NCBI RefSeq assembly: GCF_028751035.1
Contig: NZ_CP063533.1
Location: 806,001-870,000, forward strand
Length of the DNA stretch: 64,000 nucleotides
Source: Helicobacter winghamensis ATCC BAA-430
GTDB taxonomy: Bacteria > Campylobacterota > Campylobacteria > Campylobacterales > Helicobacteraceae
Direction of reading: 5' to 3'
A model generated the notes under the pieces. That model worked only from the letters and a program-made list of their open reading frames with translations, had not been told where the DNA came from and did not search any database. This document shows positions 37,109 through 46,491 of the stretch, one piece after another; within the stretch, counting starts at the first letter, position 1, and each line of letters starts with the position of its first letter. The translations under genes were made by a program, and so were the position numbers.

Positions 37109-38875
37109 ATGGCAGGTTTTCAATCACCCATTACAATCAATCAAGCGATGCAAAAAATACACGAAAACGAGTATTTATTGCCAGCATTTCAAAGAGAGTA
37201 TGAGTGGTATCCGGAGCAAATAGAGGAATTATTTGATTCTCTTATGAGAGATTATCCGATTAGTTCAATGTTATTGTGGCGTGTTAAAGATGAAAGCAAG
37301 ACAGCGTGGAAATTTTATAGATTTTTAGAATACTATAGGGAATTATATCATACGCACAATGATTATTTTAATACCTCAAATCATAAAGATTTTGATGCTG
37401 TACTTGATGGACAACAAAGGCTTACTTCATTATATCTTGCTTTATTTGGAAATTATGATATTCATAAAAACCATAATAAATGGGAAGATGATGATAGATA
37501 TTTTAAGGTCTGTGATTTTTATTTCAATCTCACTCAAAGCGAAAAGCCAAAAAATGAAAATGTAGAATATGAGTTTTTATGGCTTGATAGAAAGGTTACA
37601 GAACAAAAAGGTATTTATATCGATAAACAAGGACAAAAATGGTTTAAATGCAAAGAAGTTTATAAGTACGAGACGGCCAGAGTAAGAAAAATAGCAAAAG
37701 AATTTGAGTTGGATGAGAATGAAGAGGAAAGACTAGAATTATTTCATCAGAAAATATTTGATAAAGCTTTAATTAATTATTATTTAGAAGAAGAGCAAAA
37801 TCCAGATAAGGCGGTAAATATTTTTATACGCATTAATTCGGGTGGGACTTCTCTTGATTATTCTGATATTTTATTTAGTATTGCTATTGCGAATTGGAAT
37901 AAGATTGATGCTAGAACTGAAATCAATAAGCTTGTGGATAGAATCAATGAAAATTTTAGTATTTCAAAAGATTTGGTGCTAAAAGGGTTTTTGTATCTCT
38001 TTCATAATTCTATTAAATTCCAAATCAATAGTTTTGATAAAAACTTTATCCAAGATATTGAGAAAAAATGGGAAACTATTCAAAATGCCTTTATTGAAAC
38101 TTTTAGACTACTCAGAAGTTTTGGCTTTGATGCAAAAACACTCTCATCAAACAATGCAATTTTGCCTATTTTATATTTTATTTATCATAAAGATTTAACT
38201 CATAGTATTGTAGATTCTGTAAAACAAAAAGAAAATAGACACCTTATTAAAAAATGGCTACTTCGAGCCACGATATTTAAATTATTTGGGGGAAGTGGCG
38301 ATACGGTATTGGCAAACACTCGCAAGGCTTTTATCAAAGATTTCAAGCAAAATGATGTATTTTTTGATAGGGAAGTAGAATATTTTCCTTGGCAAGAAAT
38401 TGAAAAAGAAACAAAATATACTCACAATTTAGATAGGGAATATTTGCAAGACAATATAATGCCATATCAAAAAAATAGTTCCGAAGCTTTTGCTGTATTG
38501 TCTTTACTTTATCCAAATTTGGATTATAAAAATAATAACTTTCATAAAGACCATTTACATCCAGAATCTGCGTATAAGGAGTATGAGAAAATAGCTAAAA
38601 AACGAGCAGAAAAAGAACAGGATTATAAATGGAAAGATTTTAAATATTATAATTCTTTGGTAAATTTACAAATGCTTGATGCTAATGAAAATATGGCTAA
38701 ACAAGGTAAAAATTTGGAGCAGTGGGTAAGTGAAAATTGTGGTGATGATAGAAAAAGCTTTTTAAATCAGCATTTAATTCCGGATGTGGATTTATCGCTT
38801 GAAAATTTTGACAAGTTTGCAGAAGAAAGAGAAAAATTATTATTAGATAGACTTATTGAAGTTTTGAATAAATAA
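37109..38875 (+). CDS. DUF262/HNH nuclease (GmrSD-like restriction protein)
   Basis: A 588-residue protein. The N-terminal DUF262 domain shows LPAFQREYEWYPEQIEELFD and the signature DGQQRLTSLYLALFG (about residues 98-112), typical of GmrS-like nucleotide-binding domains. The C-terminus contains KDHLHPES (near residue 480) and SLVNLQMLDANENMAKQGK, the HNH-like DUF1524 nuclease of GmrD. Such fusions act as type IV restriction or related phage defences. It is next to a broken methyltransferase, suggesting a worn defence island. Confidence 0.8.
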   Translation: MAGFQSPITINQAMQKIHENEYLLPAFQREYEWYPEQIEELFDSLMRDYPISSMLLWRVKDESKTAWKFYRFLEYYRELYHTHNDYFNTSNHKDFDAVLDGQQRLTSLYLALFGNYDIHKNHNKWEDDDRYFKVCDFYFNLTQSEKPKNENVEYEFLWLDRKVTEQKGIYIDKQGQKWFKCKEVYKYETARVRKIAKEFELDENEEERLELFHQKIFDKALINYYLEEEQNPDKAVNIFIRINSGGTSLDYSDILFSIAIANWNKIDARTEINKLVDRINENFSISKDLVLKGFLYLFHNSIKFQINSFDKNFIQDIEKKWETIQNAFIETFRLLRSFGFDAKTLSSNNAILPILYFIYHKDLTHSIVDSVKQKENRHLIKKWLLRATIFKLFGGSGDTVLANTRKAFIKDFKQNDVFFDREVEYFPWQEIEKETKYTHNLDREYLQDNIMPYQKNSSEAFAVLSLLYPNLDYKNNNFHKDHLHPESAYKEYEKIAKKRAEKEQDYKWKDFKYYNSLVNLQMLDANENMAKQGKNLEQWVSENCGDDRKSFLNQHLIPDVDLSLENFDKFAEEREKLLLDRLIEVLNK

Positions 38876-39014
38876 TTTGCAGCATTTGTTTTGCTAAAAT
38901 GACAATTAAAGCCATATGATAGTGGGTTTCTTTTTTCACAAAGAAGCTTGGAAAATGTAATGTTGGATTCTAGGCTTTTTGGAAATATATTAAAATATTT
39001 ATAAGGAGTATAGT

Positions 39015-39665
39015 ATGCAATCTTTAAGAGGTGAGTCTGCAAAACAAAAATTTATAAAAGAGTATAGAGATGTTAAAGTATTGGTATATACCGTTTTACT
39101 CAATGGCGATAAGAAACCCAATCAATGTGGTGGAGAACTGGTAGATAAGTATTATCAATTTAGTGCGATACATAAAAATACAGGACGAAAAGAAATATTT
39201 TATCTTGGCTATTCTTGCGGGAAACAATTATTAAAAATATTGAATATCCCTGTTGATTCTATAAAACTTTTTAATCCATTTAAACAAACAATTAATGATG
39301 ATTTAAGTGTGGTAAATGACAATATTTCTGGTATGCCAAAAGATAAGCAAGTTCAGTCGACAGCATTAGCTAATGAGCTTTTTGAGATTATCAATATTAT
39401 ATATATGGGCTTAAATTTGAAAAACACTCATATTTTAGATGAAATAATTATAAAGCTACGAGAAAATATAGGTGAAAATCCACCTGCACATAATTTTGCT
39501 TCAGTAAATACAATCCTAAATAAATATGAAACTATATCGGGAATTTTGGAAAGATTACAGAAAAACAATAAACCATTTAAAACATTTAATTTTTCGCAGT
39601 CAAGAGCTTATTTAAAAGAATATTTGATAAGAAATAATAAAGAAAATCAAAAGATAAACTTTTAG
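39015..39665 (+). CDS. Hypothetical protein in defence island
   Basis: A 216-residue protein, not recognised. It has two cysteine positions (NQCGGELVDKYYQF and LGYSCGKQLL) that might bind a metal, then a helical C-terminal half ending in a Lys/Asn-rich tail. The ribosome site AAGGAG precedes the ATG. Lower GC than its core neighbours and its place between a DUF262 gene and a methyltransferase remnant suggest acquisition with that island. Confidence 0.6.
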   Translation: MQSLRGESAKQKFIKEYRDVKVLVYTVLLNGDKKPNQCGGELVDKYYQFSAIHKNTGRKEIFYLGYSCGKQLLKILNIPVDSIKLFNPFKQTINDDLSVVNDNISGMPKDKQVQSTALANELFEIINIIYMGLNLKNTHILDEIIIKLRENIGENPPAHNFASVNTILNKYETISGILERLQKNNKPFKTFNFSQSRAYLKEYLIRNNKENQKINF

Positions 39666-39672
39666 GTACTAT

Positions 39673-40140
39673 TAAGCATTTTGGATTTTAGAGCTTTTTA
39701 CACAAAATGGAGAGAGTGGGCAAGAGTGGAATGGTATAAAACCACCTAATGGCAGACATTGGAGGTATAGTCTAAAAGAGCTTGACAAGTTGCAAGAAGC
39801 AGGGCTAATTGAATGGAGTAAAAATAATAATCCACGCAAGAAAATTTATATAGATGAATGCAAAGGCAAAAAGATACAAGATATTTGGGAGTTTAAAGAC
39901 TCTCAAAATCCAGCCTATCCTACCGAGAAAAATAGAGCAATGCTAAGGCGTATTATCGCTATGTCATCAAATGAGGATTCTAGGGTTATGGATTGCTTTT
40001 GTGGTGGGGGTAGATTTTTACAAGAAGCCCTAAATTTAGGGAGAAAATTCATCGGCATTGATGAGAGTTTTGAAGCCATAAAGCTTAATCAGCAATGGAT
40101 AAAAGAAAGTGAAAATATTAATAATATTCTCTTAAAATGA
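39673..40140 (+). pseudogene. 3' remnant of an adenine-specific DNA methyltransferase
   Basis: About 155 codons are open and encode the C-terminal half of a beta-class methyltransferase: a WRYSLKELDKLQEAGLIEW segment, PRKKIYIDE, IQDIWEF, YPTEKNRAMLRRII and motif I DCFCGGGRFLQEAL. The N-terminal half with motif IV (DPPY type) is missing; the frame meets a stop just after the preceding gene. Motif I has Cys and Gly in place of the usual DPFCGSG. The fragment cannot methylate alone. The Met at 39790 gives 116 residues if expressed. Confidence 0.75.
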
Positions 40141-40216
40141 TAATAGATTTTAATACTAATATAAACTTTGAATTGCTATAATTTTAAGAATTATTTTTAT
40201 TTTTTAGGATTCTAAA

Positions 40217-40444
40217 ATGACAATAAATTCCTTAAAGAATGGTGAACAAGGTATCATTGCGTGCATTGAGGCAGATTCTAGAATGCGTGAAAGATTATTT
40301 AGCTTTGGAATTGCGAAATCAAAGCATATAAAGCGGATTAAGAGCTCCCTAGGAAATTCTACAATTTTAGTAGAAATTGATAGAAGTTGCATTGCATTGC
40401 GCGCTGAAGAAGCAGAATCTATTCTGATAGAGAAGGAAAAGTAA
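40217..40444 (+). CDS. feoA: Ferrous iron transport protein FeoA
   Basis: A 75-residue SH3-like protein that supports FeoB. Features: an early SLKNGEQGIIACIEADSRMRERLFSFGI, matching the family 'L..G....V..I......RL..LGI' pattern, and a closing IALRAEEAESILIE. It overlaps the feoB start by one base (TAATG), so the two are coupled. The upstream 75-base gap is AT-rich with a TATAAT-like element near 40178. Confidence 0.88.
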   Translation: MTINSLKNGEQGIIACIEADSRMRERLFSFGIAKSKHIKRIKSSLGNSTILVEIDRSCIALRAEEAESILIEKEK

Positions 40445-42561
40445 TGCAAAAAATCATTAAAATCGCTCTTATTGGGCAACCAAATGTAGGTAAAAGCCTT
40501 TTGGTTAATGCTTTGTGCCATACAAATATGAAAGTAGGTAACTTCACTGGAGTAACAATTGAAAAAGCTCAGGCACAAACAGAATATAAAGGCTATACAC
40601 TTCAAATTATTGATCTCCCTGGAACTTATTCTCTTTATGGCTATTCTAAAGAAGAACAAATTACAAGAGAATTTATAGAAAATGGTGCATATGATGTAAT
40701 TGTTAATGTTGTGGATTCTACAAATTTAGAGCGCAACTTGCAACTTAGCACACAGTTGCTTGATGTGCAAAAAAAAATGCTTCTTGCCTTAAATATGAAT
40801 GATGAAGCACGCAATGAAGGGATTAATATTAGAACCAAAACATTAAAAGAACTTCTTGGTATCCCTTGCGTGCAAATCTCCGCGCACACAAAAGAAAATC
40901 TAACTACTCTTCTTGATAGCGTTGTGGAGCTTTACAGACAAGAGCAAGAAAGTAATAAGCGTATTTATAGCGATGCGATTGAAAATGAAATTTTGCGCCT
41001 TGAAAAATTTTTAAAAGCAAAAAATGATAAAAGCGTGGAATCTTTAGGCTTAAATATGCGCCAAATTGCAATATTGCTTCTTAAGCAAGATGAATACTTG
41101 TTTAAGACTTTGCACGAAAAGCCAATTTGGATGGAGCTTTCAAAAATCCTACAAAGCTCATTAAACACTTTATATTCAGTATTTGGCTCACAAAGTGCGC
41201 AAGAGATCTTCTTAAATGATTTGCAAGCCTTTGTAAGTGGTTTAATTGCGGAATCTGTGCATTATGAGAATACCCCAAAACGCAACCATACAAGCAGTAT
41301 TGACAGAATTTTAATCCACAAATATGCTGGGATTCCTATTTTCTTATTTTTTATGTGGGTACTTTTTCAATTAACTTTTACACTTGGTGCCTTACCTATG
41401 GATTTCATTGAAAGCTTTTTTGGCTGGTTAGGGGAGGGCATTAAAGAAAATATTAGCAATCCTTCTCTTGCTTCTTTACTGGCGGATGGAATTATCGGAG
41501 GAGTTGGGGCAGTTGTGCTATTTTTGCCAAATATTGTGATTCTATTTTTTGGGATTGCACTACTTGAAACAACTGGTTATATGGCGCGCGTTGCATATTT
41601 ATTAGATGGATTTTTTCATAAATTTGGATTGCATGGTAAGAGTTTTATACCGCTGGTTACTGGCTTTGGTTGTTCTGTGCCAGCTTTTATGGCAACACGC
41701 ACACTAAAAAGCCAAAAAGACAGACTCTTAACGCTTTTTATTATTAATTTTATGAGTTGTGGAGCAAGACTGCCTGTGTATGTGTTGTTTGTTGGCGCAT
41801 TTTTTCCAATAAATGAAGCTGGAAATTGGTTATTTGGAATCTATATTTTAGGGGCAATTATTGGACTTATAATGGCAAAAATTCTGCGTTTGACTGCCTT
41901 TAGGGGACCTGATGAGCCCTTTGTAATGGAGATGCCAAAATATCGTATGCCAAATTGGAATCTCGTGTGGTTTTCTATCGTAGCAAAAGCAAAAATGTAT
42001 CTTAAAAAAGCTGGAACTTTTATTCTTGCTGCATCCATTTTAATTTGGTTTGCAAGCACTTATCCTAAACAAGAAACTCTTGAAAGATCCTTTGCGCAGA
42101 AGATTGAAGCTGCCACAAATGGAGAGAGTAGGGCGGAACTTGAGCTTGTTTTGGAAGAGCAACTTATTGAAAATAGTTATTTGGGAATTACTGGAAAGGC
42201 GATAGAGCCTATTTTTGCGCCTCTTGGGTTTGATTGGAAAATGAGTGTGTCTTTACTTAGTGGGCTTGCAGCAAAGGAAGTAGTTATCTCTACAATGGGA
42301 GTGTTATACACACTTGGTGGAGAAGTTGATGAAACGAGTGAAAACCTTATGGAAGTGATTAAAAATGCGATTCCATTACAAAATGCGGTAGCTTTTATTC
42401 TTTTTATAATGATTTATAATCCTTGTCTTGCAGCGACTGTTGTATTTGGTAAGGAAGCTGGTGGGTTTAAATATATTATTTATTTATTCTTCTTTACTTG
42501 CATTACAGCATATATTGTCGCTTGGATTGGTAGCGCTATCGCTAGGGCTTTGCTTAACTAG
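40444..42561 (+). CDS. feoB: Ferrous iron transporter FeoB
   Basis: Inner-membrane Fe(II) transporter with an N-terminal GTPase. The 705-residue product has G1 GQPNVGKS (about residues 10-17), a G2 region with GVTIEKA, G3 DLPGTYSL and G4-like LALNMNDE, then membrane core motifs GFGCSVPAFMATRTLKS and AAKEVVISTMGVLY. About eight to ten helices follow. FeoB is the main iron importer of Helicobacter. It converges with xerH. Confidence 0.95.
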   Translation: MQKIIKIALIGQPNVGKSLLVNALCHTNMKVGNFTGVTIEKAQAQTEYKGYTLQIIDLPGTYSLYGYSKEEQITREFIENGAYDVIVNVVDSTNLERNLQLSTQLLDVQKKMLLALNMNDEARNEGINIRTKTLKELLGIPCVQISAHTKENLTTLLDSVVELYRQEQESNKRIYSDAIENEILRLEKFLKAKNDKSVESLGLNMRQIAILLLKQDEYLFKTLHEKPIWMELSKILQSSLNTLYSVFGSQSAQEIFLNDLQAFVSGLIAESVHYENTPKRNHTSSIDRILIHKYAGIPIFLFFMWVLFQLTFTLGALPMDFIESFFGWLGEGIKENISNPSLASLLADGIIGGVGAVVLFLPNIVILFFGIALLETTGYMARVAYLLDGFFHKFGLHGKSFIPLVTGFGCSVPAFMATRTLKSQKDRLLTLFIINFMSCGARLPVYVLFVGAFFPINEAGNWLFGIYILGAIIGLIMAKILRLTAFRGPDEPFVMEMPKYRMPNWNLVWFSIVAKAKMYLKKAGTFILAASILIWFASTYPKQETLERSFAQKIEAATNGESRAELELVLEEQLIENSYLGITGKAIEPIFAPLGFDWKMSVSLLSGLAAKEVVISTMGVLYTLGGEVDETSENLMEVIKNAIPLQNAVAFILFIMIYNPCLAATVVFGKEAGGFKYIIYLFFFTCITAYIVAWIGSAIARALLN

Positions 42562-42578
42562 CCTTAGCAAAGGTGTTT

Positions 42579-43646
42579 TTAATCCATAATCTCTGTAGTA
42601 TTTTTTAGTTTTTGTTTGTCAAAGTGCATATAAATGCGTGAAGTATCTAGGCTTGCATGTCCTAGTGCCTCTTGCACCAGCACTAAATCCTGGCTTTTTT
42701 GGTAGAGTAGGGTAGCAAAGCTGTGGCGAAGCATATGTGCGCCGTTTTTTTCTTTTCTGATCCCATTTGCAACCAAAACTTGCTCCACGATTCGGCTAAT
42801 ATAAGCTTGTGTTAGCTTTTTTCCTTTGTGATTGCAAAAGAGCAAATCTTCTTCAGCTTGCATTGTGTCGCGTGTGCTTTTCCAAAGTTGCAAATCAGTG
42901 TGAATATTTTTAGATTTTAGCATCACAACACGCGGTTTATTACCCTTTCCGCGCACTTGTATGAGATAAAATTCCCCATCTTGCATAATATCCTTTAATT
43001 TTAACCCTAAAGCTTCTCCAACACGAATTCCAGTATAGATGATAATCTTTAGTATTAAGCGATTTCTAGCCCCTAAATCTTGGTGCTTGAAGGTAAAATT
43101 ATTGATTCCATCAATGAAGCGATGCACTTCGTTTTCATTCATAAAAGAAGGTAGTTTTTGTCCGCTTTTTCCTCGTAACCCACCCCAATTTTTAAGCTCA
43201 ATGCGAAAATTATACGAAGTGCCTTGTTCATCTTCATTTTGCTTATCAATAAAGCTAAAAAAATTCAATAAAGCCATACGATAATTTTTTTTGGTAGCAT
43301 CCGATAATGAGCTTGTGTGGATTGTCAAAAATTCTTTTAAAAGCTCTTCATCAACATTTTTTAGGCTCTCCAAGTCTATTTGTGTAAGATATTCATGGAG
43401 TTTGCTTAGTGGCAAAATATAAGTGTTAATACCAATTAAGCCAATATTACGACATTCTTTGCAGGTATCTTGTAAAGATTCCATAGAATCAAATCCTTTA
43501 CGGAATCTTGCTAAAATCTTTAAAATCTCATCCTTGTTTCTTACTTGATGATTTGACAGACTATTGATTTTACTATAAATAAATCGTTCTAGCCAAAACA
43601 AAAGGTTTTTATTGAAATTATCAAAATAATCAAGTGCATAACGCAT
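42579..43646 (-). CDS. xerH: Tyrosine recombinase XerH
   Basis: XerH resolves chromosome dimers at difH in Helicobacter and Campylobacter. The 355-residue protein matches H. pylori XerH over its length as recalled: SLSNHQV, LGINTYILPLSKLHEYL, ATKKNYRMALLNFFSFIDKQN and the catalytic half TGIRVGEALGLKLKD (Arg), GKGNKPRVVMLK (Lys), GAHMLRHSFATLLY (HxxR), LGHASLDTSRIY (His and Tyr). The gene starts 70 bases from a dif-like site at 43716. It appears chromosomal rather than part of the neighbouring element, which lacks its own integrase. Confidence 0.9.
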   Translation of the reverse strand: MRYALDYFDNFNKNLLFWLERFIYSKINSLSNHQVRNKDEILKILARFRKGFDSMESLQDTCKECRNIGLIGINTYILPLSKLHEYLTQIDLESLKNVDEELLKEFLTIHTSSLSDATKKNYRMALLNFFSFIDKQNEDEQGTSYNFRIELKNWGGLRGKSGQKLPSFMNENEVHRFIDGINNFTFKHQDLGARNRLILKIIIYTGIRVGEALGLKLKDIMQDGEFYLIQVRGKGNKPRVVMLKSKNIHTDLQLWKSTRDTMQAEEDLLFCNHKGKKLTQAYISRIVEQVLVANGIRKEKNGAHMLRHSFATLLYQKSQDLVLVQEALGHASLDTSRIYMHFDKQKLKNTTEIMD

Positions 43647-43715
43647 AGGATTCCTTTATTAAAGTTTATTAAATATAAATAAAAATCCGTATTGTATCAA
43701 AAAATCTATCATTTT

Positions 43716-43743
43716 TGTATTGAAAACTATAATTTTCAAACTT
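43716..43743 (+). other. dif-like site, left end of the integrated plasmid
   Basis: Two 11-base arms, TGTATTGAAAA and TTTTCAAACTT, flank the 6-base centre CTATAA; TTGAAAA/TTTTCAA is a perfect inverted repeat. Size and symmetry fit a Xer/dif site, and xerH lies 70 bases away. An almost identical direct copy occurs at 60680. It overlaps the region just upstream of rep. Confidence 0.72.
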
Positions 43744-43772
43744 TTTTGTTTCTTTTCTAAAAGGTGCTTGAA

Positions 43773-44756
43773 ATGCAACAAAACACTGCTCTGTTTAACG
43801 ATATTACTGAATTTGGCAAGAATTATGTAACTAATGAAAATTCTACATTTCAAATCCTTAAGGATAAACGCAAAAAAACAAGGAAAAAAGAGATAGATTT
43901 TTCAAAAATTGGAAAAACAATCACTGAAGCTGAATTTAAAAATCCTATGGTGGAATTTCATAATGATTTAAATTCTATTGTTTTTACCGCATTTAATGAA
44001 ATTGATTTTAATATCTTTTTTGCTCTTTGTTTTATTTTTAAAAATAGGCTTGATAAGACTTTATCGCTAACCTTTGAAGAAGTAAGATTGCTTGTTGAGT
44101 TAAATGATAACCACAAAACCACAAACAGAAACAGATTTTATGAATCTTTGGTTTCTTTTTCTAATAAATTAATGTCCTTAAAGGCGCAAGGCTATAAAAG
44201 TGTTGGCATTAATAAAAAAAGGAAATATAGTGTAATTAATTTCTTTTCTGTGATTGATATTGATGAAGATTCTAAAACATTTTTTGTAAAAATTAGCGAA
44301 GAGGCTTCTTGCTTAATTAATAATCTTTTCAAAAATTATACAAGATTTGATTTAAAAGAGTTCTGCTCTATTGATTCTAAGTATGCTAAAAATTTGTATA
44401 GAATCTTAAAGCAATATGAAAATTTAGGACATTGCAAGTTAGATTGGGAGTCTTTTAGAAATATTATGTGTATTCCAGAAAGTTATGAACAAAGAGATGT
44501 TAGCAAGCGTGTTTTGAATCCAAGTATTTCCAAACTTAATTCTAATAATTATAATGGAATACCCTATTTTAAGGACTTAACATATCAAAAAATAAAAGTT
44601 TCAGGCAAGGGTCGCGGTGGTGTTGTAAGTGCTATTGTATTTGAGTTTGTTCCAAAGAATAAAGCACTAATTAACGCTAGAAATAAACAAATTCTAAACA
44701 TCAATGGTAATGATTTAACAATAAAAAGGGAACAAAGAATTCAATTTCTTATATAA
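43773..44756 (+). CDS. Rep_3-family plasmid replication initiator
   Basis: A 327-residue replication initiator of the type found on Helicobacter theta plasmids. It contains a double winged-helix pattern: NDLNSIVFTAFNEIDFNIFF near residue 65-85 and the second domain with FSVIDIDEDSKTFFVKIS and LYRILKQYENLGHCKLDW. It would bind iterons and open the origin. Start: ATG 43773 behind AAGG; an in-frame GTG lies at 43764. The matching iterons are not upstream here but at 60037, which becomes upstream if the element is circular. Confidence 0.82.
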   Translation: MQQNTALFNDITEFGKNYVTNENSTFQILKDKRKKTRKKEIDFSKIGKTITEAEFKNPMVEFHNDLNSIVFTAFNEIDFNIFFALCFIFKNRLDKTLSLTFEEVRLLVELNDNHKTTNRNRFYESLVSFSNKLMSLKAQGYKSVGINKKRKYSVINFFSVIDIDEDSKTFFVKISEEASCLINNLFKNYTRFDLKEFCSIDSKYAKNLYRILKQYENLGHCKLDWESFRNIMCIPESYEQRDVSKRVLNPSISKLNSNNYNGIPYFKDLTYQKIKVSGKGRGGVVSAIVFEFVPKNKALINARNKQILNINGNDLTIKREQRIQFLI

Positions 44757-44770
44757 TAAGAAATTCAGAG

Positions 44771-46159
44771 TTGGGATTTGGAATTAATGAGCGTGGGGAG
44801 CTTGTAGATACAAAAACTATTTTAAAAGAATGGGGGAGTGATTTTTCCAATAAAGATTCCACAAAAGAATCTTGGCATTTGGTATTCTCCATTAAAGAAA
44901 TAAAAAGTGAAAACAATATAAAGGCGTTAGAAGAATCTGTAAAAATGGTTATGCAAAAGCATTTTTCATTATATAAATATATTGCTGTAACACACAAACA
45001 TCAAAATAGGCCACATATCCATATAATTATCAATAAAACAAATATGCTCACTCAAAAGAAAATTCATTTTAAAAATAAAACTGAAATTAGAGATTTCTTT
45101 AATGAAATAAGGGAAGATTTTAAAGATGAGCTAAATTATAGGGGTTTAAGTTATCACAACAAGTTTCGTTGTGAAAAAGATTACAAAGAGCTTAAGGAAA
45201 AAATTATAAAAGAAACGCATAAAAAAATCCATATATCCACAGATATTTCAAACAAACAGATTTTGCTTAATAATAAAAAGGTTGTTTTAAGGGCAAAAAT
45301 TAAAAATCTGTATATGGAAAAGAAAATAAAAGATAAAGAGTTTCAAGGGCTTTTCTCTAAAGCATATTCTGCCAAATTCAAAGACTATGAAGCATTTTTG
45401 CAACTAAAAAATGCAATGGAAAAAGTTAAAAAAGAAAAAGATTTACTTAAAAATCGCATTTTATCAGAGATGAAAACCATAAAAGAAATTGAAAAAGAAC
45501 ATAAGGAGTTAGAGTTAAGAAAAAATCATTTTGATTATAAAAAAGACTTTGCGGAGTTAGCAGAAAAGAAAAAATATGTAGAATTTTTAGAACAAGATTA
45601 CAAGAAAAACAAGCTTAATAAATCGCAATACCAGCTTTTAAGAGATTTAAAACTAGATATTTTTATGGCAGAAAAATTTATTAATGAAAACATTCAATTA
45701 ATTCTTAACCGATTTACCATAGATTCAAAAGTGTTAGGTTGTGAAGCAAATGGGTTTAATTTAGTTAAAACGCGTCAGGATTTAGTATCTAATTTAATGA
45801 TTCTAAAGAAAATAAGCAGTGAAAAACACTCTTATTATGTTGATTATCATAATAAGCTTGTCAGAAATATAAAGTATGTGGAGGAATCCATTAATGAAAA
45901 ATACAATAAGATGTTAAAAGCTTATGAAAATGGCAAAATTTTTAGCTCTTTTCATATTAAAGAGTTCAAAAAACTCTCTGATTTTCTAAAAAAAGATTCT
46001 TCCAATCAAATCGGAGTTTTAGAAGCAAGATTAGCAAAAATAAGAGCTATGGATAGCAAGGATAAATTTTTAATTTATAATTATCAAGAATCTCTTAAAA
46101 AGGATTCTTTGAAAAATATAGATACTCTTAATTTTAGCCCAAAAGGAATTGGTCGCTAA
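44771..46159 (+). CDS. Relaxase / mobilization protein
   Basis: A 462-residue protein. The N-terminal domain has SWHLVFSIKE and the histidine-triad motif NRPHIHIIIN (about residues 76-85), which binds the metal in MobA/VirD2-type relaxases that nick oriT. The rest is a long basic, Lys-rich helical region ending KGIGR. The apparent start is TTG at 44771 with no clear ribosome site; the frame stays open upstream into the rep 3' end, so the true N-terminus with the catalytic tyrosine may be longer and coupled to rep. Confidence 0.75.
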   Translation: MGFGINERGELVDTKTILKEWGSDFSNKDSTKESWHLVFSIKEIKSENNIKALEESVKMVMQKHFSLYKYIAVTHKHQNRPHIHIIINKTNMLTQKKIHFKNKTEIRDFFNEIREDFKDELNYRGLSYHNKFRCEKDYKELKEKIIKETHKKIHISTDISNKQILLNNKKVVLRAKIKNLYMEKKIKDKEFQGLFSKAYSAKFKDYEAFLQLKNAMEKVKKEKDLLKNRILSEMKTIKEIEKEHKELELRKNHFDYKKDFAELAEKKKYVEFLEQDYKKNKLNKSQYQLLRDLKLDIFMAEKFINENIQLILNRFTIDSKVLGCEANGFNLVKTRQDLVSNLMILKKISSEKHSYYVDYHNKLVRNIKYVEESINEKYNKMLKAYENGKIFSSFHIKEFKKLSDFLKKDSSNQIGVLEARLAKIRAMDSKDKFLIYNYQESLKKDSLKNIDTLNFSPKGIGR

Positions 46160-46410
46160 GATTTTTCTTTAAGGTGCTTTAAGATGATTTTTTTACACAA
46201 GTAACCTATTGTTTCACTTTCTTTGTCGGCTATGTTCTGCAAGGAATCTTTTTGCTCTTGTGTTAAATAAATTGTTATAGAATGCTTTGCCTTTTGGCTT
46301 TCTTCTTTTTTCTTTCTACCCACTCTACTCTGTTCTGCTTTTTGGAATGTTCTTTGTTCTATGATGCCACTTTTTAAAGCTTCTTTAATGCTTAGTGCTT
46401 TTTTCTCCAT
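46156..46410 (-). CDS. Ribbon-helix-helix DNA-binding protein (partition or mobilization)
   Basis: An 84-residue basic protein. The C-terminal half, KHSITIYLTQEQKDSLQNIA and ETIGYLCKKIILKHL, has the strand-helix-helix pattern of the MetJ/Arc (CopG) fold. It lies 81 bases downstream of parA on the same strand, so it is likely the centromere-binding partner of ParA. A MobC-like accessory for the adjacent relaxase is the alternative. Its 3' end overlaps the convergent relaxase gene by 4 bases. Confidence 0.7.
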   Translation of the reverse strand: MEKKALSIKEALKSGIIEQRTFQKAEQSRVGRKKKEESQKAKHSITIYLTQEQKDSLQNIADKESETIGYLCKKIILKHLKEKS

Positions 46411-46491
46411 TTCTCTTCCTTGTTTGGATTTTGATATTTAAAATAATTTATAATATTATACAATATTTAAAAAAATTTAATATAATAAAAA

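Noticed and set aside
42579-43646. Integrase belonging to the mobile element
   Set aside because: The protein resembles chromosomal XerH over its full length, and the gene lies outside the left dif-like site.
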